64,000 nt of DNA from assembly GCF_001547895.1 (NCBI RefSeq), contig NZ_AP014627.1:1429501-1493500 (forward strand), in the 5' to 3' direction. This DNA is from Pseudomonas sp. Os17. GTDB lineage: Bacteria; Pseudomonadota; Gammaproteobacteria; Pseudomonadales; Pseudomonadaceae. Made by a program: the position numbers and the translations under genes. Under the pieces are notes generated by a model. It made no database searches and had not been told where the DNA came from. It was given only the letters and a program-made list of their open reading frames with translations. Below are positions 9,157-18,318 of this stretch, one piece after another. Every line of letters starts with the position of its first letter. The first letter of the stretch is position 1.

Positions 9157-9369
9157 GTCGTTTCGGGTTCCGGCTCCGGGCGTTGTTGATAAGGCCGGCG
9201 CTGGTCTTCTCCTGGGTCTCGATGCGTCCGCCGAGTTCGGCCGTGGCAGGCGATCCTCGCCGATCGAGGGGCTAAACAGAGCCTTCGGGAAGAATTTTCA
9301 TCCTCCTCTGGCGTCCCCCCGGGATAAGTCGTTACTGTGCGCGCAAAGAATAATTCACGAGGGGAGCGT

Positions 9370-9651
9370 ATGAAGTTCTTGTGGGGGATGGGTAAGTTTC
9401 TGACCTTGGTTTTTTGGCTGGTGGTGCTGATCAATCTGGCCAAGCCATTGATCAATCCATTGCACCTGCTGGTGAATCTGGCGGGCAGTCTGCTGCTGTT
9501 GACCCATCTGCTGGAACTGCTGCTGTTCAATGGCAGCCTCAAGGACCGTCCGCATCCCTGGCGTGATCGTTGGCAAATCCTGCTGGTGGGCATCTTCCAC
9601 CTGCAAACCCTTCCCGCTGCTGTTCCTGCTGTCGAGACCGATCATGCGTAA
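9370..9651 (+). CDS. DUF1145 small membrane protein
   Basis: This 93-residue inner-membrane protein has two hydrophobic helices (LTLVFWLVVLINLA and LLVNLAGSLLLLTHLLELLLF), typical of DUF1145. A GAGGGGAG Shine-Dalgarno sequence precedes the ATG at 9370. Its last codons overlap the start of the next gene by 8 bp, pointing to translational coupling. No biochemical role is known. Confidence 0.85.
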   Translation: MKFLWGMGKFLTLVFWLVVLINLAKPLINPLHLLVNLAGSLLLLTHLLELLLFNGSLKDRPHPWRDRWQILLVGIFHLQTLPAAVPAVETDHA

Positions 9652-10402
9652 GCTCTGCCTGCTGGCCCTGTTCTGCAGTCCCCTGGCCGTGGCCCAGGTG
9701 GTGCAGGTCGAAAGCAACTCCTTCATGCGCCTGCCCAATACCGCCAGCACCCTGCAGCTGGAGCGCCTCGACGTGGCGGACTACGGCACCTTGCTGATTC
9801 CGGCCAATGTCACCGAGCTCAAGGTAGAGGAGCTGCACCTGGGACGTGAGGCGCGCATCGCCATCGTGCCGACCGGGCAAAGCCTGCAATTGCGGGTCCA
9901 GCGTGCGCAGTTGGACAGCGGCAGCCAGATCAGCTCCCGCGGCGCGCCGGGCACCTATGAAAAGGCGCCCAAGCCGGGGCGCAATCTGAACCTGCGGTTC
10001 GAATCCCTGAAGGCCGAGACCTTGTCGGTGGACGCTCGAGGCGGTGCCGGTGTTCCCGGCTATGTCGGCCTCGACGGCGCCAATGGCCAGGAGCCGGGGT
10101 GCACCTGGGGCCAGGCCGGGCGCGGCGCCGATGGTGACAACGGCGGCGACGGACGACCCGGGGCGGCGGGCGCCCAGGTCCGGCTCGAGTTGCCCCGCGA
10201 CTTCCCAGGCGAGCGGATCAAGGTGCTGGTCGATGGCGGTGCCGGTGGCCTGGCCGGTGCTGGAGGCAAGCCGGGCGCGGGGGGCAAGTCCAAGGGCTGC
10301 CTGGTGTATCGCACCGACGGCGGCAAGAGCGGTCGTCCCGGCGCCCAAGGCCAGCCAGGGCCGGCGGGAGAAGCCGGCACGCTGACGGTCCAGCGTTTGT
10401 AA
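9644..10402 (+). CDS. Secreted glycine-rich (collagen-like) protein
   Basis: This 252-residue protein has a signal peptide (MRKLCLLALFCSPLAVA). It then has a beta-rich N-terminal part made of leucine/valine-patterned stretches, and a C-terminal half packed with glycine (GGAGVPGYVGLDGANGQ, GADGDNGGDGRPGAAGA, GAGGLAGAGGKPGAGGKS). Gly-X-Y triplets appear in short runs, so it is collagen-like rather than a long triple helix. Two cysteines lie in the Gly-rich part (PGCTW, KGCLVY). It begins inside the end of the DUF1145 gene, so the two products may act together at the envelope. I do not recognise a named family. Confidence 0.72.
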   Translation: MRKLCLLALFCSPLAVAQVVQVESNSFMRLPNTASTLQLERLDVADYGTLLIPANVTELKVEELHLGREARIAIVPTGQSLQLRVQRAQLDSGSQISSRGAPGTYEKAPKPGRNLNLRFESLKAETLSVDARGGAGVPGYVGLDGANGQEPGCTWGQAGRGADGDNGGDGRPGAAGAQVRLELPRDFPGERIKVLVDGGAGGLAGAGGKPGAGGKSKGCLVYRTDGGKSGRPGAQGQPGPAGEAGTLTVQRL

Positions 10403-10459
10403 CAGCGGCCTTGAGGCCGCGCTTTCCCAGTCGCCCGCTCCTGTAGCGGGCGCTTGCTT

Positions 10460-10924
10460 TCAGAAGGTCGGCCGGGCCGCGGCCAGGGCCACCAGCACCA
10501 GGCCGATGATCAGGTTGCTGCCCACCAGCCGGCGGATCTTGCCCAGCGCCGCGGCGCCAGCGGGCCAATCCTCGGCGGCCAGCGCCTTGCGCAGCTCCGG
10601 CAGTTGCAGGGACTGGATGCGAATGAACAGGGCGGTCATCACCAGATACAGCCCCATCATGATCTGCACATACTTGGGCGCGGTTTCAAAGCCGCTGAAG
10701 CGCAAATGCAGCAGGCCGATACCGCTGATCGGCAACAGCACCACGGCCAGCCATACCCAGACGAAAAAGCGCGGAAACACCTGGGCCCACAGCTTCAGTC
10801 GTGCGGGGCCTTCCAGAGCGACCACGGCCGCGGGGCGCAGGACCATCCAGGCGAAGAACATGCCGCCGACCCAAACCAGGGCGGCCAGCACATGCAGGGT
10901 GTAGGCAAGGGCGAAAGGGGTCAT
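10460..10924 (-). CDS. CopD-like integral membrane protein
   Basis: This 154-residue inner-membrane protein has four predicted helices and resembles the CopD/DUF2269-like families (LHVLAALVWVGGMFFAWMVL, with a conserved His and Trp in helix 1). CopD proteins take part in copper handling, but small single-domain versions such as this are usually unassigned. It is divergent from dinG, whose start lies about 100 bp away. Confidence 0.78.
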   Translation of the reverse strand: MTPFALAYTLHVLAALVWVGGMFFAWMVLRPAAVVALEGPARLKLWAQVFPRFFVWVWLAVVLLPISGIGLLHLRFSGFETAPKYVQIMMGLYLVMTALFIRIQSLQLPELRKALAAEDWPAGAAALGKIRRLVGSNLIIGLVLVALAAARPTF

Positions 10925-11023
10925 TCGGGTACTCCGTTCTGCGCGGGATGAATTAGCGGGGTATGATAGCGGCCGATTCGAACCACTGAAAATTTATCCA
11001 GCGTTTTGTGCGCCCGAAAAACC

Positions 11024-13168
11024 ATGATCAGCAACGAACTCAAAACCACGATCCAGGGCGCCTATTCGCGTTTTCTCGAAGCCAAGAGCCTCAAGCCGCG
11101 TTATGGCCAGCGCCTGATGATCGCCGAAGTGGCCAAGGTCCTGGGTGATATCGACACCGACGACGAAGGCCGGCGCAGTGGCGACCCGGCGGTGGTCGCG
11201 GTGGAAGCCGGCACCGGTACCGGCAAGACCGTGGCCTACAGCCTGGCGGCGATTCCCACGGCCAAGGCCGCCGGCAAGCGCCTGGTGATCGCCACCGCCA
11301 CCGTCGCCCTGCAGGAGCAGATCGTCTACAAGGACCTGCCCGACCTGATGCGCAACAGCGGGCTGAACTTCAGCTTCTCCCTGGCCAAGGGGCGGGGGCG
11401 CTACATGTGCCTGTCCAAGCTCGACATGCTGCTCCAGGAAGGCCACGCCCAGACCGCCACGGCCCAGCTGTTCGAGGAGGAAGGCTTCAAGATCGAAGTG
11501 GATGAAGCCAGCCAGAAGCTGTTCACCAGCATGATCGAGAAGCTCGCCGGCAATAAATGGGACGGTGACCGCGACAGCTGGCCCACGGCCCTGGAAGACG
11601 CCGACTGGGCGCGCCTGACCACCGACCACAGCCAGTGCACCAACCGCCATTGCCCGAACTTCGGCCAGTGCGCCTTCTACAAGGCCCGCGAAGGCATGGG
11701 CAAGGTGGACGTGATCGTCACCAACCACGACATGGTCCTGGCCGACCTGGCCCTGGGCGGCGGCGCCGTGCTGCCGGACCCGCGCGACACCCTTTATGTG
11801 TTCGACGAAGGCCACCACCTGCCGGACAAGGCCATTGGCCACTTTGCCCATTACACCCGGCTGCGCTCCACCGCCGACTGGCTGGAGCAGACCGCCAAGA
11901 ACCTGACCAAGCTGCTGGCCCAGCATCCGCTGCCCGGGGACCTGGGGCGCCTGATCGAGCAGGTGCCGGAGCTGGCGCGGGAGATCAAGACCCAGCAGCA
12001 GTTCATGTTCAGCGCCTGCGAGCAGATCGCCGACTTCAAGACCGGCGAAGACATGGAGGGCCGCGAACGGCCGCGCCATCGCTTCGTCGGCGGGCTGATC
12101 CCCGAGCACATGCGCGAGATGGGCATCGAGCTGAAGAAGGGCTTCTCCCGTCTGACCGACCTGTTCACCCGCCTCACCGAGCTGCTCAAGGAAGGCATGG
12201 ATGGCGAGGTCAATATCGGCATCGCCAGCAACCAGGCCGAAGAGTGGTACCCGCTGTTTGGCAGCCTGCTGGCGCGGGCCTCGGGCAACTGGGAGTTGTG
12301 GACCGCATTCACCGTCGAGGACCCGGAAGACAACCCGCCCATGGCTCGCTGGCTGACCCTGGCCGAGAGCGGCTCGCTGTTCGACATCGAGGTCAACGCC
12401 AGCCCGATCCTTGCCGCGGAGATGCTCCGGCGCAATCTGTGGAACGTGGCCTACGGCGCCCTGGTGACCTCGGCGACCCTGACCGCCCTGGGCACCTTCG
12501 ACCGTTTCCGCATGCGCGCCGGCCTGCCGAAGAAAGCCGTGACCGCCGTGGTGCCCAGCCCCTTCCATCACGCTGATGCCGGGGTGCTGCGGGTGCCCGA
12601 CCTGCGGGCCGATCCGCGGGATGCGCCGGCGCATACCGCGGCGATCATTCGCGACCTGCCGCAACTGGTGGAAGGTTCCCGCGGCACCCTGGTGCTGTTC
12701 TCCTCGCGCAAACAGATGCAGGACGTGTTCGACGGCCTGGATCGCGACTGGCGCAAGCAGGTGTTCATCCAGGGCAACCTGTCCAAGCAGGAAACCCTGA
12801 ACAAGCACAAGGCCCGGGTCGACGGTGGCGATTCCAGCGTGCTGTTCGGGCTGGCGAGCTTTGCCGAAGGGGTGGACCTGCCCGGTGCCTACTGTGAGCA
12901 CGTGGTGATCGCCAAGATCCCGTTCTCGGTGCCGGACGATCCGGTGGAAGCGGCGCTGGCGGAGTGGATCGAGGCCCGGGGCGGCAATCCGTTCATGGAG
13001 ATCTCGGTGCCGGACGCCTCCCTCAAGCTGGTCCAGGCCTGCGGTCGCCTGCTGCGCACCGAACAGGACCGCGGCACCATCACCCTGCTGGACCGCCGTC
13101 TGGTCACCCAGCGCTACGGCAAGGCTATCCTCAATGCCTTGCCGCCATTTCGCCGAGAAATATCTTGA
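11024..13168 (+). CDS. dinG: ATP-dependent 5'-3' DNA helicase DinG
   Basis: This 714-residue XPD-type superfamily 2 helicase unwinds DNA with 5'-3' polarity and helps resolve R-loops and forked structures. Walker A is GTGTGKT (63-69). The Walker B box is the variant DEGH (VFDEGHHLPD). Motif VI is QACGRLLRTEQDRG near the end. Four cysteines (129, 205, 210 and 216) match the 4Fe-4S cluster ligands that XPD-family helicases need. The ATG at 11024 (MISNELK) fits the usual length; an upstream TTG is less likely. Confidence 0.95.
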   Translation: MISNELKTTIQGAYSRFLEAKSLKPRYGQRLMIAEVAKVLGDIDTDDEGRRSGDPAVVAVEAGTGTGKTVAYSLAAIPTAKAAGKRLVIATATVALQEQIVYKDLPDLMRNSGLNFSFSLAKGRGRYMCLSKLDMLLQEGHAQTATAQLFEEEGFKIEVDEASQKLFTSMIEKLAGNKWDGDRDSWPTALEDADWARLTTDHSQCTNRHCPNFGQCAFYKAREGMGKVDVIVTNHDMVLADLALGGGAVLPDPRDTLYVFDEGHHLPDKAIGHFAHYTRLRSTADWLEQTAKNLTKLLAQHPLPGDLGRLIEQVPELAREIKTQQQFMFSACEQIADFKTGEDMEGRERPRHRFVGGLIPEHMREMGIELKKGFSRLTDLFTRLTELLKEGMDGEVNIGIASNQAEEWYPLFGSLLARASGNWELWTAFTVEDPEDNPPMARWLTLAESGSLFDIEVNASPILAAEMLRRNLWNVAYGALVTSATLTALGTFDRFRMRAGLPKKAVTAVVPSPFHHADAGVLRVPDLRADPRDAPAHTAAIIRDLPQLVEGSRGTLVLFSSRKQMQDVFDGLDRDWRKQVFIQGNLSKQETLNKHKARVDGGDSSVLFGLASFAEGVDLPGAYCEHVVIAKIPFSVPDDPVEAALAEWIEARGGNPFMEISVPDASLKLVQACGRLLRTEQDRGTITLLDRRLVTQRYGKAILNALPPFRREIS

Positions 13169-13196
13169 GCACGGCGCGCACCTTTGCGCGCCGTGC
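13169..13196 (+). terminator. Hairpin immediately after dinG
   Basis: GCACGGCGCGCA and TGCGCGCCGTGC form a perfect 12-bp stem around a CCTT loop, starting one base after the dinG stop. The tail is TGTCTATTT rather than a clean T-run. Probably a terminator or mRNA-stabilising hairpin. Confidence 0.55.
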
Positions 13197-13261
13197 TGTC
13201 TATTTCACGTCACCGCTTCAGCACCGGCCGTTCATCGGCCTTTAGGGAGAGCCAGGTTCAT

Positions 13262-15658
13262 ATGATTCGCCGTTCGTTGCCCACTGTATTTGCCCTGTTG
13301 TTTGCCGCGCCCGTACTGGCGGCCCCAGCCGGACAACAGACGCTGTTCAACTTTGTCCGACCTGCCGCCGTGGTGCAGGTGGCGACACAAGATGCCAGCC
13401 TGCCGCAGTCCAACGCGGAGCAGACGGCCGAGGGCGAAGTGCTGCGGCGGATCACCTTCAACCCCACCGCCAAGCCGAGCCTGAGCCTGACGCCACAGAG
13501 TGGCGCCTGGGACTGGTCGCAGTCGGGGATGATGAGCCTGCGCATCCAGAGTGCGATGAACTGGGCCCTGACGCTCTACGTGACCATTCAGAGTAACGAC
13601 GGCAAGACCCTGGTCAGCCGCGTCGACCTGCCCGCCGGTCCGGCGCAGACCCTGCTGGTGCCCCTGGTGGCCAGCGGCCCCCTGAGCCAGGGCATGAAGG
13701 CCGCTCCGCCGATGCCGATGACCGTGGACGGCCAGCGCATTCTGCTGGCCAGTAGCGAAGGGCAACTGGACCGCAGTCAGGTGGTGTCGGTCACCCTATC
13801 CCTGGATAACCCCAAGGCGACCCAGAGCATCCTCCTCGAACGCTTCGGCTTGCTGGACGGTGAGGGCGTGGTCAAGGCGGTCTACGGCTCGCTGGTGGAT
13901 GGCTACGGTCAGTCGACCCGGGCCCGCTGGCCGGAAAAAGTCAGCAGCGATGATCAGCTCAAGGCGGCCGATGCCAGGGAACAGCAACAGCTCAAGGGCT
14001 GGCTCGGCGAGCGGGAAAAGGCGCCGCTGGACCAGTTCGGCGGCTCAAGCCTGGGCCCGGACTTCAAGGCCAGCGGCTTCTTCCGCACGGAAAAACGCGA
14101 TGGCCGCTGGTTCCTGGTTACCCCTCAGGGGCATCCGTTCTACTCCCTGGGGGTCAACACCGTGGCCGCGGACAACAGTCAGACCTATGTCGCCGGGCGC
14201 GAGTGGATGTTCAGTGCCTTGCCCAAGGACGACGAGCCCCTGGCCGCCTATTACGGCGAGGGCGACAACCGCGGGGGCAACGGTGCCGACCAGGGGCGTG
14301 GCTATAACGCCGGCCGCTGGTACGACTTCTACCGGGCCAACCTGCAACGCACGTATGGCAAGCCCTGCACCCACGACGACCCGGCGGCGCAGCAGGCGGC
14401 CGCCAGCCAAGCCCAGCCTGTGGCTTCGGAGGCGGCCATTGCGTGCGCGCCGCCGGCGTTTGATGAGAAGCGCTGGGTCGCTCACACCCTGGATCGTCTG
14501 CAGGCCTGGGGATTCAACACCATCGGCAACTGGAGCGCGCCGGCCCTGGGGCTGGCCGACCGTGTGCCCTACACCGTGCCGCTGTCCATCGTCGGCGACT
14601 ACGCCAGCATCAGCACCGGCAGCGATTGGTGGGGCGGCATGCCCGATCCCTTCGACCCGCGCTTTGCCATGGCCACCGAGCGCGCGGTGGCCATTGCCGC
14701 CCGCGATCACCGCGACGATCCCTGGCTGATCGGCTACTTTGCCGACAACGAGCTGGCCTGGGCCGGTCCGGGTGACGATCCTAAAGCCCGCTATGCCTTG
14801 GCCTACGGCACGTTGCGCCTGACCACCGACGTCCCGGCCAAGCGGGCCTTCCTCAAGCAACTGCGGGACAAGTACCGCAATCAGGCGGGCCTGTCGAAAG
14901 CCTGGGGCATCGACCTGCCGGCCTGGGAACTGATGGAAGACCCGGGCTTCGTGCCGCCGTTGCCGAGCCCCGAGCACCCGGAAATCGAGGCTGACTTCAA
15001 GTATTTCCAGAAAGTCTTTGCCGAGACTTATTTCAAGACCATCGCCGATTCGTTGAAGTGGCATGCACCCAATCATCTGCTGCTGGGCGGTCGTTTTGCC
15101 GTCAGCAACCCCGAAGCGGTGGCCGCCTGCGCCCAGTACTGCGACGTCTTGAGTTTCAACCTCTACACCCTCAAGCCTCAGGACGGTCAGGACTTTGCCT
15201 ATCTGCGCAGCCTGGACAAGCCGGTGCTGGTGACCGAATTCAACTTCGGCTCCCGGGATCGCGGTCCGTTCTGGGGCGGTGTGACCGAACTGGCCCGGGA
15301 AGAGGAGCGTGGCCCGGCCTACGCCAACTTCCTCAAGCAGGCGCTGAGCGAGCCGTCGATCGTCGGTGTGCATTGGTTCCAGTATCTGGACCAGCCCGTG
15401 ACTGGGCGCCTGCTGGACGGTGAAAACGGACATTTTGGTCTGGTGGGCATTACCGATGTGCCGTTTCAGGGCTTTGTCGACACGGTGCGCAAGAGCAACC
15501 TGCAGGCGCTTGAGCAATTGGCCAAGGAAGCGCAGAAGGCTCAGGCCCAGGCGCAACAGGCCGGTGCCGCCGCACAGGGCGCCGGTGACGCCGGCCAGGC
15601 GCACGGCGCCAGGGACAGCGGCGTGCATGCCGGTGGCCACGCCGCCAACGGTCACTGA
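13262..15658 (+). CDS. Secreted clan GH-A glycoside hydrolase, beta-agarase-like
   Basis: This 798-residue exported protein has a signal peptide (MIRRSLPTVFALLFAAPVLA) and an N-terminal beta-rich, carbohydrate-binding-like region (to about 270). A TIM-barrel domain related to GH42/GH86 beta-galactosidase and beta-agarase families follows. The paired acids fit a retaining clan A enzyme: Glu497 in FADNELAW as acid/base and Glu659 in LVTEFNFGSRD as nucleophile. The C-terminal 40 or so residues are Ala/Gln/Gly/His-rich low complexity. The natural polysaccharide is unknown. The ATG at 13262 follows an AGG and gives the signal peptide; an open frame 26 codons longer does not. Confidence 0.8.
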   Translation: MIRRSLPTVFALLFAAPVLAAPAGQQTLFNFVRPAAVVQVATQDASLPQSNAEQTAEGEVLRRITFNPTAKPSLSLTPQSGAWDWSQSGMMSLRIQSAMNWALTLYVTIQSNDGKTLVSRVDLPAGPAQTLLVPLVASGPLSQGMKAAPPMPMTVDGQRILLASSEGQLDRSQVVSVTLSLDNPKATQSILLERFGLLDGEGVVKAVYGSLVDGYGQSTRARWPEKVSSDDQLKAADAREQQQLKGWLGEREKAPLDQFGGSSLGPDFKASGFFRTEKRDGRWFLVTPQGHPFYSLGVNTVAADNSQTYVAGREWMFSALPKDDEPLAAYYGEGDNRGGNGADQGRGYNAGRWYDFYRANLQRTYGKPCTHDDPAAQQAAASQAQPVASEAAIACAPPAFDEKRWVAHTLDRLQAWGFNTIGNWSAPALGLADRVPYTVPLSIVGDYASISTGSDWWGGMPDPFDPRFAMATERAVAIAARDHRDDPWLIGYFADNELAWAGPGDDPKARYALAYGTLRLTTDVPAKRAFLKQLRDKYRNQAGLSKAWGIDLPAWELMEDPGFVPPLPSPEHPEIEADFKYFQKVFAETYFKTIADSLKWHAPNHLLLGGRFAVSNPEAVAACAQYCDVLSFNLYTLKPQDGQDFAYLRSLDKPVLVTEFNFGSRDRGPFWGGVTELAREEERGPAYANFLKQALSEPSIVGVHWFQYLDQPVTGRLLDGENGHFGLVGITDVPFQGFVDTVRKSNLQALEQLAKEAQKAQAQAQQAGAAAQGAGDAGQAHGARDSGVHAGGHAANGH

Positions 15659-15770
15659 TCGGGCGGGGGCTCTGGCGCCATGAGCGCAGCCCCGCCGGCT
15701 GTTCCCAAATCCGTTACGGGCTGGAACAATGCGCGCCTCGTTGTCGAGCAAATGTGCTGGGGGAGTCAGG

Positions 15771-16916
15771 GTGCAGATTCAGGGTCATTACGAACTTAAA
15801 TTCGAGGCAGTACGCGAAGCTTTCGCGGCATTGTTCGAGGATCCCCAGGAGCGCGGCGCGGCATTGTGCATCCAGATCGGTGGCGAAACCGTCATCGACC
15901 TCTGGGCCGGCACCGCCGACAAGGATGGCGCCGAGGCCTGGCACAGCGACACCATCGCCAACCTGTTCTCCTGCACCAAGACCTTCACCGCAGTCACCGC
16001 GCTGCAACTGGTGGCCGAAGGCAAGCTCAAGCTGGATGCGCCAGTGGCCGATTGCTGGCCGGCGTTCGCCGCCTCGGGCAAGGCGGCGATTACCCTGCGT
16101 CAGTTGCTCTGCCACCAGGCCGGGCTGCCGGCGCTGCGTGAGCTGCTGCCTGCCGAAGCCCTGTACGACTGGCAGACCATGGTGGATGCCCTGGCTGCAG
16201 AGCAGCCCTGGTGGACGCCGGGTGAAGGGCACGGTTACGCCGCCATCACCTATGGCTGGCTGGTGGGGGAACTGATCCGGCGGGCCGATGGCCGTGGCCC
16301 GGGGGAGTCGATCGTGGCCCGGGTGGCCAAGCCTTTGGGGCTGGATTTCCATGTGGGCCTGGCTGACGAGGAATTTCATCGGGTCGCGCATATCGCCCGG
16401 GGCAAGGGCAATGTCGGCGATGCCGCGGCCCAGCGCCTGTTGCAAGTGACCATGCGCGAGCCCACGGCGATGACCACCCGGGCCTTTACCAATCCGCCGT
16501 CTATCATGACCAGCACCAATAAACCCGAGTGGCGGCGCATGCAGCAGCCGGCGGCCAATGGCCATGGCAATGCCCGCAGTCTTGCCGGTTTCTATAGCGG
16601 CTTGCTGGACGGCAGTTTGCTGGAGGCCGACATGCTCGAGGAACTGACCCGTGAGCACAGCCTGGGCATGGACAAGACCTTGCTGACCCAGACCCGGTTC
16701 GGCCTGGGTTGCATGCTCGATCAGCCCCAGGTCGCCAATGCCACGTTCGGCCTGGGCGCCCGGGCATTTGGGCATCCGGGGGCGGGCGGCTCCATCGGAT
16801 TTGCTGACCCGGAGCATGACGTGGCCTTCGGTTTTGTGACAAACACCCTGGGGCCTTATGTCTTGATGGATCCGCGGGCGCAGAAGCTGGTGCGGGTTTT
16901 GTCGGATTGTCTGTAA
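15771..16916 (+). CDS. EstB-like serine hydrolase (class C beta-lactamase fold)
   Basis: This 381-residue enzyme is related to carboxylesterase EstB and class C beta-lactamases. The catalytic SxxK is SCTK (Ser67-Lys70), the Tyr motif is in YAAITYGWLVG, and HPGAGGS near the C-terminus replaces the KTG box. It probably hydrolyses small esters. No signal peptide is seen, so it is likely cytoplasmic. A GTG start at 15771 preceded by GGGAG is preferred over an ATG 14 codons upstream that lacks a ribosome-binding site. Confidence 0.85.
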   Translation: MQIQGHYELKFEAVREAFAALFEDPQERGAALCIQIGGETVIDLWAGTADKDGAEAWHSDTIANLFSCTKTFTAVTALQLVAEGKLKLDAPVADCWPAFAASGKAAITLRQLLCHQAGLPALRELLPAEALYDWQTMVDALAAEQPWWTPGEGHGYAAITYGWLVGELIRRADGRGPGESIVARVAKPLGLDFHVGLADEEFHRVAHIARGKGNVGDAAAQRLLQVTMREPTAMTTRAFTNPPSIMTSTNKPEWRRMQQPAANGHGNARSLAGFYSGLLDGSLLEADMLEELTREHSLGMDKTLLTQTRFGLGCMLDQPQVANATFGLGARAFGHPGAGGSIGFADPEHDVAFGFVTNTLGPYVLMDPRAQKLVRVLSDCL

Positions 16917-16941
16917 AAAGGTTGCTGTTAAGAACTTTTTT
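16915..16941 (+). terminator. Possible AT-rich terminator after the EstB-like gene
   Basis: AAAAAGGTT and AACTTTTTT can pair (one G-T wobble) around a loop of about 9 bases, followed by TTTGC. The stem is weak and starts within the stop codon. Confidence 0.4.
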
Positions 16942-17056
16942 GCTTAAACATGCTGGAAAAGCTGCAGGCATGAACCCTGTGGCTTTTATAATTTCCAAGC
17001 GTCTGTTTGTAGCGGTTATTTAGACCGAATTTTTTATCTCATTTTGTGGATATCCC

Positions 17057-18295
17057 ATGTCGTCAAACAAGTCTCTAGCCTTGGCCATCTGCCTGACCGT
17101 CACAGGTTGTGCACAAACCCCACAAAATGAAGCGGATGGCGGCCATTGGTGGTCGTTCGGGTCCGACAAGAGCAGCAGCAATCAAGCCCCGCAAGCGGCC
17201 GAGAAACCGGCCGCAGCCGAAGCGGCGCCTGCCGCTCCTGCGGGCAAACCGGCGGTAGCGGCCAAAGCCGCTGCGCCGGCACCTGCCGCCAAAGCCACCG
17301 CTTCTGCCAAACCTGCAGCTCCAGCCGGCAAAGCACCGGCCGCCGCCAAGCCCGCCGTTGCTGCGGCTGCCGAACCGGCGCCCGCGCCCGCTCCTGTGGC
17401 CGCCGCCCCAGCCGCGCCCGCCGCGAAGGCCGAAAGCAGCAGCTGGTGGTGGCCGTTCTCCTCCAAGGACTCGGCTGACAAGCCGGTCGCCGAAGCCAAG
17501 AAGGCCGAGCCGGCTCCCGCTCCGGCAGTGGCCAAGGCCGCGGATTCCGAGACTCACTGGTGGTGGCCGTTTGCCAAGAGCGAGCCCAAGCCTCTGAACA
17601 AAGTGAGTGTGGCGGACGTGCCGATGCCTGATCCGAAAATCACCCAGGCCTGGCTCGACGACTACGAGCCGCGCCTGCGTGAAGCGGTGAAGGACAGCAA
17701 GCTGCAAGTGGAACGTCGCGAAAACGTGCTGGTGGTCACCGCACTGGTCGACGCTTCTTTCAACCCGGATCGTCCGGCCATGCTGCTGCCTGTGACCCTG
17801 GGCCCGTTCACCCGCGTGGCTAAGGCGGTTGAAGGCGATCCCAAGACAGCTGTGCTGATCCTCGGGCATGCCGATGCGACCGGTCCGACCCTGGCCAACC
17901 AGAAGCTGAGCCGCGATCGTGCACAGTCCGTTGCGGCCATCTTCAGCCTTAGCGGCTTGAAGCAGGACCGCCTGATGCTGCGTGGCATGGGCGCAGTGAT
18001 GCCGCGCGCCGCCAACGACAGCCCGCAGGGCCGTTCGCTGAACCGTCGTGTGGAAATCATGCTGACCCAGCGCAGCACCCTGTTGGGCCTGTTGAGCAAG
18101 TACAACCAGCCGACGCCATCGGAGACTGAAATGGTCGCCGTGCAGGACGCCAAGCCGCCTGTGCCAGCTGCAAGCGGCAAAAAGGCCGCAGCCCCGGCGA
18201 AGAAGTCCACCGTCGCCAAGAAGCCTGCCGCCAAGAAGGCTCCAGCGAAAAAAGCGGCAGCTCCGGCCAAGAAGGTCGCGCAAGCTAACAACTGA
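17057..18295 (+). CDS. OmpA family lipoprotein with repeated WWWPF segments and a histone-H1-like tail
   Basis: This 412-residue predicted lipoprotein has a short signal ending VTGC (Cys18). A long Ala/Pro-rich linker is broken by three similar tryptophan modules: [24 protein letters not shown] and [12 protein letters not shown]. An OmpA-type domain follows (about 200-345; [31 protein letters not shown]). The last 55 residues are an Ala/Lys/Pro tail of repeated PAKK/AAKK units like the histone-H1-like domain of AlgP. Lipoprotein sorting plus an OmpA domain suggests envelope tethering to peptidoglycan; a very basic tail is unusual there. pdxH starts 23 bp downstream. Confidence 0.83.
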   Translation: MSSNKSLALAICLTVTGCAQTPQNEADGGHWWSFGSDKSSSNQAPQAAEKPAAAEAAPAAPAGKPAVAAKAAAPAPAAKATASAKPAAPAGKAPAAAKPAVAAAAEPAPAPAPVAAAPAAPAAKAESSSWWWPFSSKDSADKPVAEAKKAEPAPAPAVAKAADSETHWWWPFAKSEPKPLNKVSVADVPMPDPKITQAWLDDYEPRLREAVKDSKLQVERRENVLVVTALVDASFNPDRPAMLLPVTLGPFTRVAKAVEGDPKTAVLILGHADATGPTLANQKLSRDRAQSVAAIFSLSGLKQDRLMLRGMGAVMPRAANDSPQGRSLNRRVEIMLTQRSTLLGLLSKYNQPTPSETEMVAVQDAKPPVPAASGKKAAAPAKKSTVAKKPAAKKAPAKKAAAPAKKVAQANN

Positions 18296-18318
18296 TTCTC
18301 AAGGAAAAGGAAGCAGGC

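Noticed and set aside
10994..12901. 635-codon minus-strand ORF opposite dinG
   Set aside because: Shadow frame of dinG: GC-rich codon bias on the opposite strand, with no family features.
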